64,000 nt of DNA from Shinella zoogloeoides (GTDB taxonomy: Bacteria; Pseudomonadota; Alphaproteobacteria; Rhizobiales; Rhizobiaceae). The translations under genes were made by a program, and so were the position numbers. The notes beneath the pieces were generated by a model. It saw only the letters and a program-made list of their open reading frames with translations. It did no database searches and was not told the DNA's origin. Where the stretch lies: positions 2,647,501-2,711,500 of the forward strand of contig NZ_CP086610.1 of assembly GCF_020883495.1 (NCBI RefSeq), written 5' to 3'. Below, one piece after another: positions 33,137 to 42,065 of the stretch; position 1 is the stretch's first letter; every line of letters begins with the position of its first letter.

Positions 33137-33793
33137 TTATTCGGCGGCCGCTTCCGCCATGCGCGCCGAGAAGACGATCTCTTCCGGGCTTACGGAAACG
33201 TCGAGTTCCATGCCCGCCTCGTCGGCCAGCAGCACCGTGTAGTAGGGCTGAATGGAATGGGCGTCGACCGCCTCTTCCGGCGTGCCGGTGAGGATTTCCG
33301 TGAACTTCGGCGGCACGCGCAGCATGCGGCCCTTCACGGCGAGCTTGAACACTGCGTCGAATTCCGGGTTCTCCAGCGTCACATCGATGGAGCCGCCGCG
33401 CGGGATCGCGCCATAAGCGATAAGGAACAGGTTGAGCAGCAGCTTGACGCGGTTCTTCGCGACGATGGCGCGCGGCCCGCTCCAGGTGATTTCCGTCTTC
33501 TTTTCGGCGGCGGCGAAATCGCGCGCGGCCTTTTCCGCCTCGCCCGTATCGATCGACGCGCCGACGGAGCCGGAAGCACCGAAGGCAAGCCGCGCGAATT
33601 TCAGCCGGACGGAGGCGTTCAGCGCGCTGGTGCGGATGAGGTCCATCGCCTCGGTATCCGCGCCGCCCTCGTCGAGCAGCTCGAGGCCGTTGTTGATCGC
33701 GCCGACCGGCGAGATGACATCATGGCAGACACGGCTGCACAGAAGCGCTGCCAGATCGGGACCGGTCAGCGTAAGGTTCGGATTTTTCGCCAT
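33137..33793 (-). CDS. chpT: Histidine phosphotransferase ChpT
   Basis: A 218-residue cytoplasmic phosphotransferase (DUF2328) that carries phosphate from the kinase CckA to CtrA and CpdR. The helical hairpin motif LAALLCSRVCHDVISPVGAI holds the phosphorylated His24, followed by NNGLELLDEGG. The C-terminal half is a degenerate ATPase-like fold without ATP-binding boxes, as normal for ChpT. GGGAG precedes the ATG at 33791-33793. Its neighbours are ctrA, an orphan receiver and eipA. Length and motifs are ordinary. Confidence 0.95.
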   Translation of the reverse strand: MAKNPNLTLTGPDLAALLCSRVCHDVISPVGAINNGLELLDEGGADTEAMDLIRTSALNASVRLKFARLAFGASGSVGASIDTGEAEKAARDFAAAEKKTEITWSGPRAIVAKNRVKLLLNLFLIAYGAIPRGGSIDVTLENPEFDAVFKLAVKGRMLRVPPKFTEILTGTPEEAVDAHSIQPYYTVLLADEAGMELDVSVSPEEIVFSARMAEAAAE

Positions 33794-34008
33794 AAAATTC
33801 TCCCAGATCCACGCATTGATTCATCGCGGGACGCCTAGCCAAGGACGCGCGCGGCAACATTCCGCACGACGCATAGCACGCCACGATTGCGCGAGGCGTG
33901 CCCTATCTCATGGCAGCCATAATGACACCACATTTGGTAAACCGATTGTTAAGACCATCGGATCAAATTGCGGAAGGAACGGGGCCGAACACAGGAAGGC
34001 GAACGGAC

Positions 34009-34587
34009 ATGGCTATTTCTCATCCGGCCACGACGGCATTCAGGATCGCAGCGGCGCTTTGCGCCATGCTGCTCATGGCCCTGCCCGCAAGGGCGCAGCA
34101 GAGCAACCAGTATTCCATGCAGGAAATCGTCGACGCCGGCCACGGCTTCTTCGGCGAAACCTCCGGCGCCCTTGCCAAGCTGGTCGAGCGCGCCTTCGAA
34201 TCTTATGGCCTGCCGAACGGCTACATCCTCGGCCAGGAAGGTTCCGGCGCCTTCGTCGCGGGCCTGACCTATGGCGAAGGCACGCTCAACACCAAGAATG
34301 CCGGCCAGCACTCGGTCTTCTGGCAAGGCCCCTCGCTCGGCCTCGACTGGGGCGGCCAGGGCAGCCGCACCATGATGCTCGTCTATAACCTGCCCGACGT
34401 GAACGCGCTCTACGACCGCTTCGGCGGCGTCTCCGGCTCGGCCTATGTGATCGCCGGCCTCGGCATGCAGGTCAACGTCAACCGGGATATCGTGCTCGTG
34501 CCGATCCGCACCGGCGTCGGCGCACGTATCGGCATCAATGCCGGTTACCTGAAGCTGACCCGCCAGCCGACCTGGAACCCCTTCTGA
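34009..34587 (+). CDS. eipA: Envelope integrity protein EipA (DUF1134)
   Basis: A 192-residue exported protein. The signal peptide (TAFRIAAALCAMLLMALPARA) is cleaved near AQQ. The mature part is the DUF1134 domain: GHGFFGETSGALAKLVERAF, SGAFVAGLTYGEGTL and GGVSGSAYVIAGLGMQVN. In Brucella, EipA supports cell-envelope integrity and is a CtrA target; the gene here lies beside chpT and ctrA, divergent from chpT. It is probably a small periplasmic beta-barrel. Molecular activity is not known for the family. Confidence 0.92.
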   Translation: MAISHPATTAFRIAAALCAMLLMALPARAQQSNQYSMQEIVDAGHGFFGETSGALAKLVERAFESYGLPNGYILGQEGSGAFVAGLTYGEGTLNTKNAGQHSVFWQGPSLGLDWGGQGSRTMMLVYNLPDVNALYDRFGGVSGSAYVIAGLGMQVNVNRDIVLVPIRTGVGARIGINAGYLKLTRQPTWNPF

Positions 34588-34736
34588 GGCATCTGCCGGC
34601 GAATGAAACGGGCCTGTCATCCGTCAAGCTGGACAAGCGTTGATTTCGAAGAATCGCCCCTGTGCAAGTTCGAACGAGCCGCTATAGTGCGCTCGTTCGA
34701 AACCCGTTTTGGGCCATGTTTGGAACGAGTTGACCC

Positions 34737-35867
34737 GTGATCGAGTACGCCCTCCTCTTCGCGCTCGGCTTCCTCGCCGCCACGCTGACCGGCCTGCTCG
34801 TCGCACCGGCGATCCAGAAGCGCATCGTCAAGTTCACCGAAGACCGCATGCGCGCCACCATGCCGCTCAGCCCGCAGGAAGTGCGCGCGCAGAAGGACAT
34901 GGCGCGCGCCGCCTTCGCCGCGGAAAACGCCCGCCTTGCACAGAGCGTGCGCCGCGAGCGCGACAAACGCACGCTCCAGGTGGTGAAGAACGAGAAGCTG
35001 CTGGCCGAGGCTGCGGGAATCGCCACGGAAAACTCCGAACTGCACGCCCAGATCGCCGACATGAACATCGAGGCCGGCGACATGCGCTCGGCGCTGCGCC
35101 GCGAGGAGATGAAGAGCGAGCAGCTTCGCGCCGCGCTGCTGGCGGCCGACCGGGACATGCGCGCCAAGCTCGCCGGCGTCAGCCATCTTTATGCCGATCT
35201 CGACAGCATGCGGATCGACCTCGCCACCCGCGAGACGACGATGGAGAACCTGAAGAGCCGCATCGGCAACCTGAAGGACGAGCGGGACAAGCTGCGCCAG
35301 GACCTGAAGACGGCCGGCGAGAAGGCGACCACGCTCGAAGTGCGCCTGTCGCGCGAGGAAGGCCGCGTGCGCCAGCTTGAAACCAGGCTGACGCGGGAAG
35401 TCGCCGGCAGCGCCGACAAGGACAACGCAATCGAACGGCGCATCGCGGAAATCGACCGCCTGCGCGAGAAGGTGAAGACATTGACGGCGGAAAACAAGGA
35501 AGCGGTAAAGGCCGTGCGCGCCACCGGCCTTGCCCGGACGATCTCGACGAGCCGGCTTTCCTCCCGCCGCCCGGAGAAGGCGCAGCCTGCGTCCCCCATC
35601 GATATCGCCGCACTGGAAGAGGAAGCCCGCAATCAGGGCACCGCCCTGACCGAACGCCTCCTTGCCGCCAAGGCCGACACGAATGACGCGGCGCTGCGCG
35701 AGGAAATGGCCGACCTCGCCGGCAAGATGATCGTGCTGACGGCCGCGCGCGAAGGCGCAGGCTCGCCGGTTCACGAACTCATCGCCACCATCGATCCCGC
35801 CCTTGAGGGCGATGAGCGCAGCCTCGCCCGGCGCGTGCGCGAAAAGATCGGCCGCGACGAGGGGTAA
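34737..35867 (+). CDS. Membrane-anchored coiled-coil protein, function unknown
   Basis: A 376-residue protein from a GTG start. One N-terminal helix (IEYALLFALGFLAATLTGLLVAP, residues 2-24) anchors it, and the remainder is cytoplasmic. Residues about 60-265 are almost continuous coiled coil, rich in Arg, Glu, Leu and Ala with repeated RxxxLxxE patterns. The tail has an Arg/Ser-rich linker (TISTSRLSSRRPEK) and a short helical end. This architecture resembles RmuC- or septation-type scaffolds, but it lacks the RmuC nuclease-like domain. It precedes a small secreted protein by 18 bases and may be cotranscribed with it. I do not assign a function. Confidence 0.75.
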   Translation: MIEYALLFALGFLAATLTGLLVAPAIQKRIVKFTEDRMRATMPLSPQEVRAQKDMARAAFAAENARLAQSVRRERDKRTLQVVKNEKLLAEAAGIATENSELHAQIADMNIEAGDMRSALRREEMKSEQLRAALLAADRDMRAKLAGVSHLYADLDSMRIDLATRETTMENLKSRIGNLKDERDKLRQDLKTAGEKATTLEVRLSREEGRVRQLETRLTREVAGSADKDNAIERRIAEIDRLREKVKTLTAENKEAVKAVRATGLARTISTSRLSSRRPEKAQPASPIDIAALEEEARNQGTALTERLLAAKADTNDAALREEMADLAGKMIVLTAAREGAGSPVHELIATIDPALEGDERSLARRVREKIGRDEG

Positions 35868-35885
35868 CCCCGAACGGAGGGCAGG

Positions 35886-36269
35886 ATGAAGACAGCAATC
35901 CTGGCGATGCTGATCGCCGCAAGCGGCGCGAGCGCCACGTCTCCCAAGGCCGAGGCGTCGTTCGATGGGCGCTATTGCGGCCGCCTCTGGAGCAGCGGCG
36001 CCCTTGTCCAGGCGATCACGGAACTGAAGACCGAAAGCGACGGACGCCTGACCGGCAGCTATCAATTCTCCGATTTCGGCGGCATGACCTCGGGCACGCT
36101 TGCCGAGGGCGCCCCCGGCACGGGTCTCGACAGGACGCTGGACTGGCAGGACAAATACGGGACCGGCAAACTCTTCATCACCGTCAAGCCGGACTATAGC
36201 GGCTTCACCGGCAAATGGCAGGACACGACCGGAACGCCCAACGAACTGTGGGACGGCATCCGCTGCTGA
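35886..36269 (+). CDS. Small secreted protein, function unknown
   Basis: A 127-residue protein with a signal peptide (MKTAILAMLIAASGASA). The mature domain begins near FDGRYCGRLW and ends WDGIRC; its only two cysteines could form a disulfide closing the fold. The alternating pattern (LTGSYQFSDFGGMTSGTL, GKLFITVKPDYSGFTGKW) suggests a small beta-barrel or lipocalin-like sheet. It follows the coiled-coil gene by 18 bases. I do not recognise a named family. Confidence 0.7.
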   Translation: MKTAILAMLIAASGASATSPKAEASFDGRYCGRLWSSGALVQAITELKTESDGRLTGSYQFSDFGGMTSGTLAEGAPGTGLDRTLDWQDKYGTGKLFITVKPDYSGFTGKWQDTTGTPNELWDGIRC

Positions 36270-36287
36270 CAGCCGCAACGCCCGGCG

Positions 36288-37118
36288 TCAGGCGACGCGC
36301 CCCATCGCCAGCGCGATCTGGTAGAGCGCGATACCGCTCGCCGTCGCGACATTGAGGCTGTCCAGCCCCGGACGCTGCGGGATGCGCGCGGTGCGGAACG
36401 AGGCGAGGATATGTTCCGGCAGCCCCTCCCCCTCCGTGCCGAGCACGAGCGCGATGCGCCGCGCCGGCGGTATGGCCGCGACGGAAACCTGACCGCGCGG
36501 CGATAACCCCCAGATCTCGAAGCCGGCCTCGGCCAGCCCCCGCAGCATCGCCTCGCCCGCCATGGCGCGCGAGAACGGCACCGTCAACACCGAGCCGACC
36601 GAAACGCGGATCGCCTTGCGGTACAGCGGGTCGCAGGAGGTTTCGTCGAGGAACACCGCATCCGCCCCGAAGGCGGCCGCATTGCGGAAGATCGAGCCGA
36701 CATTGTCGTGGTTGGAAAGGCCGCAGCCGGCAAGCACGAGGCTCGTGCCCGGCAGGCGGCCGAGAAGCGACGCGCCCACCTGCGCCGAGGGTTTGCGGCC
36801 GAGCGCCAGCACGCCGCGATGCATGTTGAAGCCGGCAATGGCGTCGAACACGGCCTGCGAGGCGATATAGACCGGAACCTCCGGCGGAAAGGCGGCCAGC
36901 ACCTCCGCGATGCCCGCAAGCCGGCTTTCGAGCAGCAGGATCGCCTCGGCGGCAAACCCGTTGGCGCGCGCCTGCGCCTGCCCGAGCATGCGCAGCACGA
37001 CGGTGCCTTCCGCGATGAACAGGCCCTCGCGGCCGGTCAGGTCGCGCTCGCGGATCGACACGAAGCCGGCAATGCGCGGATCGGCGGGATCGTCGATACG
37101 GACCGGTTCGGCCGCCAT
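36288..37118 (-). CDS. TrmH/SpoU family RNA 2'-O-methyltransferase
   Basis: A 276-residue SPOUT methyltransferase. An N-terminal substrate-binding domain (GREGLFIAEGTVVLRMLGQ) is followed by the knotted catalytic domain. Motif 1 is GLSNHDNVGSIFRNAAAFGA with the catalytic Arg, motif 2 is LVLGTEGEGLP, and motif 3 is LDSLNVATASGIALYQI. ATG 37116-37118 is chosen; a GTG at 37127 overlaps the upstream stop. The family methylates rRNA or tRNA ribose; which one cannot be decided here. It follows a small membrane-protein gene and may be cotranscribed with it. Confidence 0.9.
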   Translation of the reverse strand: MAAEPVRIDDPADPRIAGFVSIRERDLTGREGLFIAEGTVVLRMLGQAQARANGFAAEAILLLESRLAGIAEVLAAFPPEVPVYIASQAVFDAIAGFNMHRGVLALGRKPSAQVGASLLGRLPGTSLVLAGCGLSNHDNVGSIFRNAAAFGADAVFLDETSCDPLYRKAIRVSVGSVLTVPFSRAMAGEAMLRGLAEAGFEIWGLSPRGQVSVAAIPPARRIALVLGTEGEGLPEHILASFRTARIPQRPGLDSLNVATASGIALYQIALAMGRVA

Positions 37119-37123
37119 TAGCG

Positions 37124-37513
37124 TCACTTGCCCGTAACGTCGATCTCGGCGACGGTGCGGCCGGCCGCGATGTCGAAGACGAACGCCTTGCGCGCGCCAT
37201 CCGCCATCACGCCGTAGAACAGGACCTGTCCGCCGGACTGCGACACGGCCGAAACGGTGAAGCCATCGGGCAGCGCCGCCGTCGCCTTGACCGGCGCATC
37301 GCTCGGCACCACGCCGCCGCTGGCCGAAACGGCGGCTTGCGGCTTGCCATCGCGCGTGTTGATCTTATAGACAATGGCCGCAAGCACGGCCATGAACATC
37401 AGGAGCATGATGCCGCCAGACACGAGTTGCAGGCGCATCATCTTGCGACGCACATTCTCCATCACGGGGTCGAGCGGCTTGTCTTCCTGATCGTCGGTTT
37501 CGATGTGGGACAT
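37124..37513 (-). CDS. Small single-pass membrane protein (DUF6476-like)
   Basis: A 129-residue protein. An acidic N terminus (DDQEDKPLDPVMENVRRKMM) is followed by one transmembrane helix (about 30-49, LVSGGIMLLMFMAVLAAIVY) and a periplasmic domain of about 75 residues with beta-type pattern (VLFYGVMADGARKAFVFDI). The DPVMxxVRRKM motif before the helix resembles rhizobial proteins catalogued as DUF6476. Function unknown. It is divergent from the pseudouridine synthase with only 35 bases between starts, so promoters overlap. Confidence 0.75.
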   Translation of the reverse strand: MSHIETDDQEDKPLDPVMENVRRKMMRLQLVSGGIMLLMFMAVLAAIVYKINTRDGKPQAAVSASGGVVPSDAPVKATAALPDGFTVSAVSQSGGQVLFYGVMADGARKAFVFDIAAGRTVAEIDVTGK

Positions 37514-37548
37514 GGCAGCGCCCTTCCGGCAATGAGTATAGTTGAACG

Positions 37549-38592
37549 ATGACCGACCCCTTTAAAGAAGCCGAGGCCACAAGAAAAGTCCTGACCGCAC
37601 CGGAAGATGCGGAGGGGCGCATCGACGCCTGGCTGGCGGCGACACTCGCCGGCGACTTCTCGCGCAGCCGCATCAAGGCGCTGATCGAGGAAGGCGCAGC
37701 CATCGTCAACGGCGCGGTCATGACCGAGCCGAAGCGCAAGGTGCATCCCGGCGACGTCATCGAGTTCACCATGCCCGCCCCGCGCGATCCCGAACCCAAG
37801 GGCGAGAACATTCCGCTGGACGTGCTCTACGAGGACGACGACGTCATCGTGCTGGTCAAGCCTGCCGGCCTCGTCGTGCATCCGGCGGTCGGCAACTGGA
37901 CGGGCACGCTGGTCAACGCCCTCATCTACCATTGCGGCGAAAGCCTCTCCGGCATCGGCGGCGTGCGTCGCCCCGGCATCGTGCATCGTCTCGACAAGGA
38001 GACGAGCGGCGTCATGGTCGTCGCCAAGAACGACCTCGCCCACCGCCATCTCTCCGACCAGTTCGCAGACCATGGCCGCACCGGCCCCTTGGAGCGCGCC
38101 TATCAGGCCGTCGTCTGGGGTCGCCCGCGCCAGCTGCGCGGCACCATCGACGCCCCGCTCGGCCGCGGCGCGGACCGCACCAAGCGCGCCGTCAAGCGCG
38201 AGGACGCCGACGACGCCCGCGAGGCGATCACCCATTACGAGGTGGTCGAGCGCTACGGTGAGATCGAAGACGGCACCAGCCTCGCCTCCCTGGTCGAATG
38301 CCATCTCGAAACCGGCCGCACGCATCAGATCCGCGTGCACATGGCCCATATCGGCCATCCGCTGATCGGCGATCCCGAATATGGCGCGGCCTTCAAGACG
38401 AAGGCGAACCGGCTGCCCGACGAGGCGCGCAAGGTTGTCAACGGTTTCCGCCGGCAGGCGCTGCACGCCTTCCTGCTGCAGTTCGAGCATCCCTCCAGCG
38501 GCGAGACCATGCATTTCGAGGCCCCGCCGCCGGCCGACATGGAGCGGCTGCTGGTAGCCCTGCGCAGCATGGAAGAGGCCGCGGACCCTTGA
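37549..38592 (+). CDS. RluA/RluD family pseudouridine synthase
   Basis: A 347-residue enzyme that converts uridines of 23S rRNA to pseudouridine. An N-terminal S4 RNA-binding domain (FSRSRIKALIEEGAAIVNG) is followed by the catalytic domain, with KPAGLVVHP at about 104-112. The motif PGIVHRLDKETSG has the catalytic Asp149. RTHQIRVHMAHIGHPLIGD lies further on, and the C-terminal RQALHAFLLQFEHP is the typical end block. The S4 domain and length fit RluD best, but RluC cannot be excluded. It precedes rpoH by 238 bases. Confidence 0.92.
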   Translation: MTDPFKEAEATRKVLTAPEDAEGRIDAWLAATLAGDFSRSRIKALIEEGAAIVNGAVMTEPKRKVHPGDVIEFTMPAPRDPEPKGENIPLDVLYEDDDVIVLVKPAGLVVHPAVGNWTGTLVNALIYHCGESLSGIGGVRRPGIVHRLDKETSGVMVVAKNDLAHRHLSDQFADHGRTGPLERAYQAVVWGRPRQLRGTIDAPLGRGADRTKRAVKREDADDAREAITHYEVVERYGEIEDGTSLASLVECHLETGRTHQIRVHMAHIGHPLIGDPEYGAAFKTKANRLPDEARKVVNGFRRQALHAFLLQFEHPSSGETMHFEAPPPADMERLLVALRSMEEAADP

Positions 38593-38678
38593 TTTCCGGG
38601 CATCAGCCCCCATCTTGAGAGGTGCCGCAAAATCCATTCCCCTGCCCGCCTTCACGCAGCCGTGAAGGCCCGTGTCTT

Positions 38679-38706
38679 CTTGAAACATCGTTTCGCCACA
38701 CCTATC
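38679..38706 (+). promoter_or_regulatory. Sigma-32-type (heat-shock) promoter of rpoH
   Basis: CTTGAA, a 16-base spacer and CCTATC match the alphaproteobacterial RpoH consensus (CTTGAA / CCTATxT). It lies 125 bases before the rpoH start codon, so rpoH is probably transcribed in part by sigma-32 itself. Confidence 0.65.
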
Positions 38707-38830
38707 TTTAGGATCAGTGGGGTCGCCATGACCCACGGGGAGCATGGTCGCTGACGGGGATCCGGTCTTCAGGATCAAGCTCCGTACCGAGGCTTGCCGG
38801 AATGGAAGCCGTCTCAGAAAGGGGTGCTGA

Positions 38831-39736
38831 ATGGCCCGCAATACGCTGCCGTCTATCACGGCTGGAGAAGGTGGTCTCAACCGCTATCTCGACGAAATCC
38901 GCAAATTTCCGATGCTTGAGCCGCAGCAGGAATACATGCTCGCCAAGCGTTACCAGGAGCACGGCGACCGCAACGCCGCCCATAAGCTCGTCACGAGCCA
39001 TCTGCGCCTCGTGGCGAAGATCGCCATGGGCTATCGCGGCTACGGCCTGCCGATCGGCGAAGTCGTCTCCGAGGGCAATGTCGGCCTGATGCAGGCCGTC
39101 AAGAAATTCGACCCGGAGCGCGGCTTCCGCCTTGCGACCTACGCCATGTGGTGGATCAAGGCCTCGATCCAGGAATATATCCTGCGCTCGTGGTCGCTGG
39201 TGAAGATGGGCACGACCGCCAACCAGAAGCGCCTATTCTTCAACCTGCGCCGCATGAAGGGCAAGATCCAGGCCATCGAGGACGGCGACCTGCGTCCCGA
39301 TCAGGTCAAGGAGATCGCCACCAAGCTGAAGGTCTCGGAGGACGAGGTCGTCTCGATGAACCGCCGCCTCTCCGGCGACGCCTCGCTGAACGCGCCCATC
39401 AAGGCCGGCGAAGGCGAATCCGGCCAGTGGCAGGATTGGCTCGTGGACGACCACGACAGCCAGGAAGCAACGCTGATCGAGCAGGACGAGCTCGATACGC
39501 GCCGCGCCATGCTGGCCCGCGCCATGGGCGTGCTGAACGAACGCGAACGCCGCATCTTCGAGGCTCGCCGCCTCGCCGAGGACCCGGTGACGCTGGAAGA
39601 GCTGTCCAGCGAGTTCGACATCAGCCGCGAGCGCGTCCGCCAGATCGAGGTCCGCGCCTTCGAGAAGGTGCAGGAAGCGGTGCAGAAATATGCCGCCGAA
39701 CAGGCCCGCGCCGTCCGCGTCATCGAGGACGCATAA
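38831..39736 (+). CDS. rpoH: RNA polymerase sigma-32 factor RpoH
   Basis: A 301-residue heat-shock sigma factor. Region 1.2/2 starts GGLNRYLDEIRKFPMLEPQQ; region 2.4 contains FRLATYAMWWIKASIQEYIL. The RpoH box QKRLFFNLRRMKGKIQ is diagnostic. Region 4.2 is LEELSSEFDISRERVRQIEV. GGGGTG lies before the ATG. Rhizobia often carry two rpoH copies; this one has the RpoH1 look, but that needs comparison. A sigma-32-like promoter lies upstream and a strong terminator follows. Confidence 0.97.
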   Translation: MARNTLPSITAGEGGLNRYLDEIRKFPMLEPQQEYMLAKRYQEHGDRNAAHKLVTSHLRLVAKIAMGYRGYGLPIGEVVSEGNVGLMQAVKKFDPERGFRLATYAMWWIKASIQEYILRSWSLVKMGTTANQKRLFFNLRRMKGKIQAIEDGDLRPDQVKEIATKLKVSEDEVVSMNRRLSGDASLNAPIKAGEGESGQWQDWLVDDHDSQEATLIEQDELDTRRAMLARAMGVLNERERRIFEARRLAEDPVTLEELSSEFDISRERVRQIEVRAFEKVQEAVQKYAAEQARAVRVIEDA

Positions 39737-39766
39737 GGCCGGGCGGCAGGCAGCCCGAAAAACAGA

Positions 39767-39798
39767 AGGCCCGGCAGCGATGCCGGGCCTTTCTTTTG
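39767..39798 (+). terminator. Rho-independent terminator of rpoH
   Basis: AGGCCCGGCA and TGCCGGGCCT pair around GCGA, followed by TTCTTTTG. It lies 30 bases after the stop. Confidence 0.88.
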
Positions 39799-39812
39799 TC
39801 CGTGAGAGGGCC

Positions 39813-41996
39813 TTACTGGCCGCCGCCGGCCTTGTCGGCCGCCGCCCAGGCGCGCATCACCTTGTCGAAGGCTTCCGCACCGGCAGCGCCCTTGTCGAGC
39901 GTCAGCAGGGCGCGGCGGCCATTGCGATAGGTGATCGGAATGTCGATCCAGGAACGCGTGCGCAGCAGCTCCGTGTTCTTGGCGATCGCCTCGGGGAAAT
40001 CGTTGAGCGCGATCATGTGGAAATCGTCGGTGATCTTGGCGGGCACGGCGATCAGGGCGTCGCCGCGGTCCTGCTCAGTCCGCTTCATCGCCACGCGCTG
40101 CACGCTCTCGATGCCGCCGCCTTCGAAGTTTTCCGGCAGCGAGAAGACGAGTTCGATGATGTGGCTTGCCGGCAGGGAGCGGTCCGCATTGCGGCGGAAG
40201 GTCACCAGCGCCGTCAAGCCCTTCGTCGGCACGTTGATCTGCGCGCGCACGACCGGCTCCGGCTTGGCGTCGCCGCCGGGCGATTCCTCGGCGGTCGACC
40301 AGACCACCGTGCCCTCGATCGCGGTCGGCGCCGTCTGGCCGAGGCGCTCCTCGTAGAGGAACATCTTCTGCGTCACGCCAATGGCGGCGGCCTGTTCGCC
40401 GGTTGCGGCAGGGGTCTGCGTGTCGGCCGTCGCGGCAGCGTCCGTGCCGGTGTCGGCGGGGGTCTGGTCCGTGCCGGCTGCGGGCGTCTGGCCGCCCGCG
40501 CCCGCCGAAACGCCGCCGGCATCGGCCGTTTCCGTGGTCTGCGCGGCCACGGACTTGCCCTCTTCCGGAACGCTGCCATCGAGCGCCGGGGCCGGACCGT
40601 TGTCCACCTCCGAACCGTCCGTCAGCAGGCGCTGGGTGAATTTTCCGCCGTTCTTCTCCGCCGAGGCGACCTCGGTATTGGCAGCTTGGCCGGTCTGCGG
40701 CGTCGTCTGCGCGGTATCGGACGGCTTGGTGTCTGCCGGCAGGCTGCGGCCGCCTTCGGCGGTCTCGCTCGCCTTCGGGGTCTCGGCCGGCTTGTCCGCC
40801 GCGGGCGTTGTGAAGGACGCAACCTTCTCTTCGACCCAGCCGTTCACCGTATCCCGGTTGAACCAGTAGGCCGCACCCGCCCCCCCGACGACCGCGAGCA
40901 GCGCGACCGTCGCGGCAAGCGCGCCGAGATTGACGCGCGACTTGCGCGGCTCCGCCCGGAAGGAGCGCTGCGGCGCGCGCGGCGTTTCGGCCGTCGCCGA
41001 CGATGCGGCAGCCGCGGAGCCGGCCTCAGCCGTCGCCACGCTTGCCGCGGCGGCAGCGGTTTCCGCCTTCGGCACGAAGCCGATCAGGTCATCGAGATCG
41101 TGCCATTCGTTCTTCTGTCCGGCCTGCGCCGGCTTGTCCTCGGCCGGTACGGTCTTGTCGCCCGGCCATTCCCAGGCCAGAGGATCGAGCGCGTCGGCGG
41201 CCGGCTGCGGGTGACTCTCGGCGGCGATGGTGGTCGCAGCAGCCTCGCTCCAGTCCCACTGGGCCTCGGCGGCCGGCATGTGGGCCTCGGCCACCGGAGC
41301 GGCCTCGGGCAGCATTTCATCGTGAACGGGAAAGACCTGCGGTTCCGGCTCGGCGACCGTGAAGGCCTCGGCGCCGGCTTCGGACGCCATATCGTGTTCC
41401 GGCTCCTGCCAGGAGGGAACGTAATCGGCCGAAGGTTCCGCCTCCACCTGCCAGGACGGCTCGGAATGGGCCGCGACGACGACAGGTTCGTCGTGGAAGG
41501 CCTGTTCCTGCGCGACGGCTTCGGGTTCCGGCTCGACGGCGACAGGCTCAGCCTCCGGCCGCTCCTCGGCAACGGCTTCCTCGGTGACAGGCTCCTCGAC
41601 GGCGGGCGCGTCTTGCGCGTCATGCGCCTCGACAGGCTCGTCACCGGCTTCCGGCTCGGCCTCGACGGGTTCGGCTTCCGGCTCCTCGGCGGCGGGTTCC
41701 TCCGCCACCGATTCGGGCACCGGCGCCGCTTCTTCCTGGGCGATCTCCTCGACGGGCGCGAGCGCGGGTTCCTCGGCGGGAAGCGCCTCGGCATGGTCGT
41801 TCTCGACGTCCACGATCGCCGCTTCGAGCTTGTCGAGCTGGCGCTTCATGAGGTCATCGGAAGGGCGCGGGTTCATGGATTCGAGCTGCCGGCGGACAGC
41901 GCCGCGCGCCTTCTCATAAACCTTCTGCCGCATCTCGGCATTGTTGTCCGAGAGGCCATCCACGGCCCTTCGAATGACTGCTACAAAATCCGCCAT
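39813..41996 (-). CDS. Large Ala/Glu/Pro-rich membrane protein, function unknown
   Basis: A 727-residue protein. A conserved N-terminal block (MADFVAVIRRAVDGLSDNNA, then MRQKVYEKARGAVRRQLESM, to about residue 60) is followed by about 230 residues of acidic, Pro/Ala-rich low complexity. One transmembrane helix lies near residue 355 (NLGALAATVALLAVVGGAGAAYWF). A second disordered stretch follows in the periplasm, then a folded C-terminal domain of about 190 residues (QKMFLYEERLGQTAPTAIEG, VVRAQINVPTKGLTAL). The layout suggests a cytoplasmic helical module connected through the membrane to a periplasmic sensor or binding domain. No known activity is visible. It is transcribed alone, between rpoH and purA. 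Confidence 0.8.
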   Translation of the reverse strand: MADFVAVIRRAVDGLSDNNAEMRQKVYEKARGAVRRQLESMNPRPSDDLMKRQLDKLEAAIVDVENDHAEALPAEEPALAPVEEIAQEEAAPVPESVAEEPAAEEPEAEPVEAEPEAGDEPVEAHDAQDAPAVEEPVTEEAVAEERPEAEPVAVEPEPEAVAQEQAFHDEPVVVAAHSEPSWQVEAEPSADYVPSWQEPEHDMASEAGAEAFTVAEPEPQVFPVHDEMLPEAAPVAEAHMPAAEAQWDWSEAAATTIAAESHPQPAADALDPLAWEWPGDKTVPAEDKPAQAGQKNEWHDLDDLIGFVPKAETAAAAASVATAEAGSAAAASSATAETPRAPQRSFRAEPRKSRVNLGALAATVALLAVVGGAGAAYWFNRDTVNGWVEEKVASFTTPAADKPAETPKASETAEGGRSLPADTKPSDTAQTTPQTGQAANTEVASAEKNGGKFTQRLLTDGSEVDNGPAPALDGSVPEEGKSVAAQTTETADAGGVSAGAGGQTPAAGTDQTPADTGTDAAATADTQTPAATGEQAAAIGVTQKMFLYEERLGQTAPTAIEGTVVWSTAEESPGGDAKPEPVVRAQINVPTKGLTALVTFRRNADRSLPASHIIELVFSLPENFEGGGIESVQRVAMKRTEQDRGDALIAVPAKITDDFHMIALNDFPEAIAKNTELLRTRSWIDIPITYRNGRRALLTLDKGAAGAEAFDKVMRAWAAADKAGGGQ

Positions 41997-42065
41997 CAGA
42001 ACTTTCCGTCGTGTTCTCGCGCTATCCCATTGGAATAGGTCACGGAACTGGTGTTGAGCTTGAGA

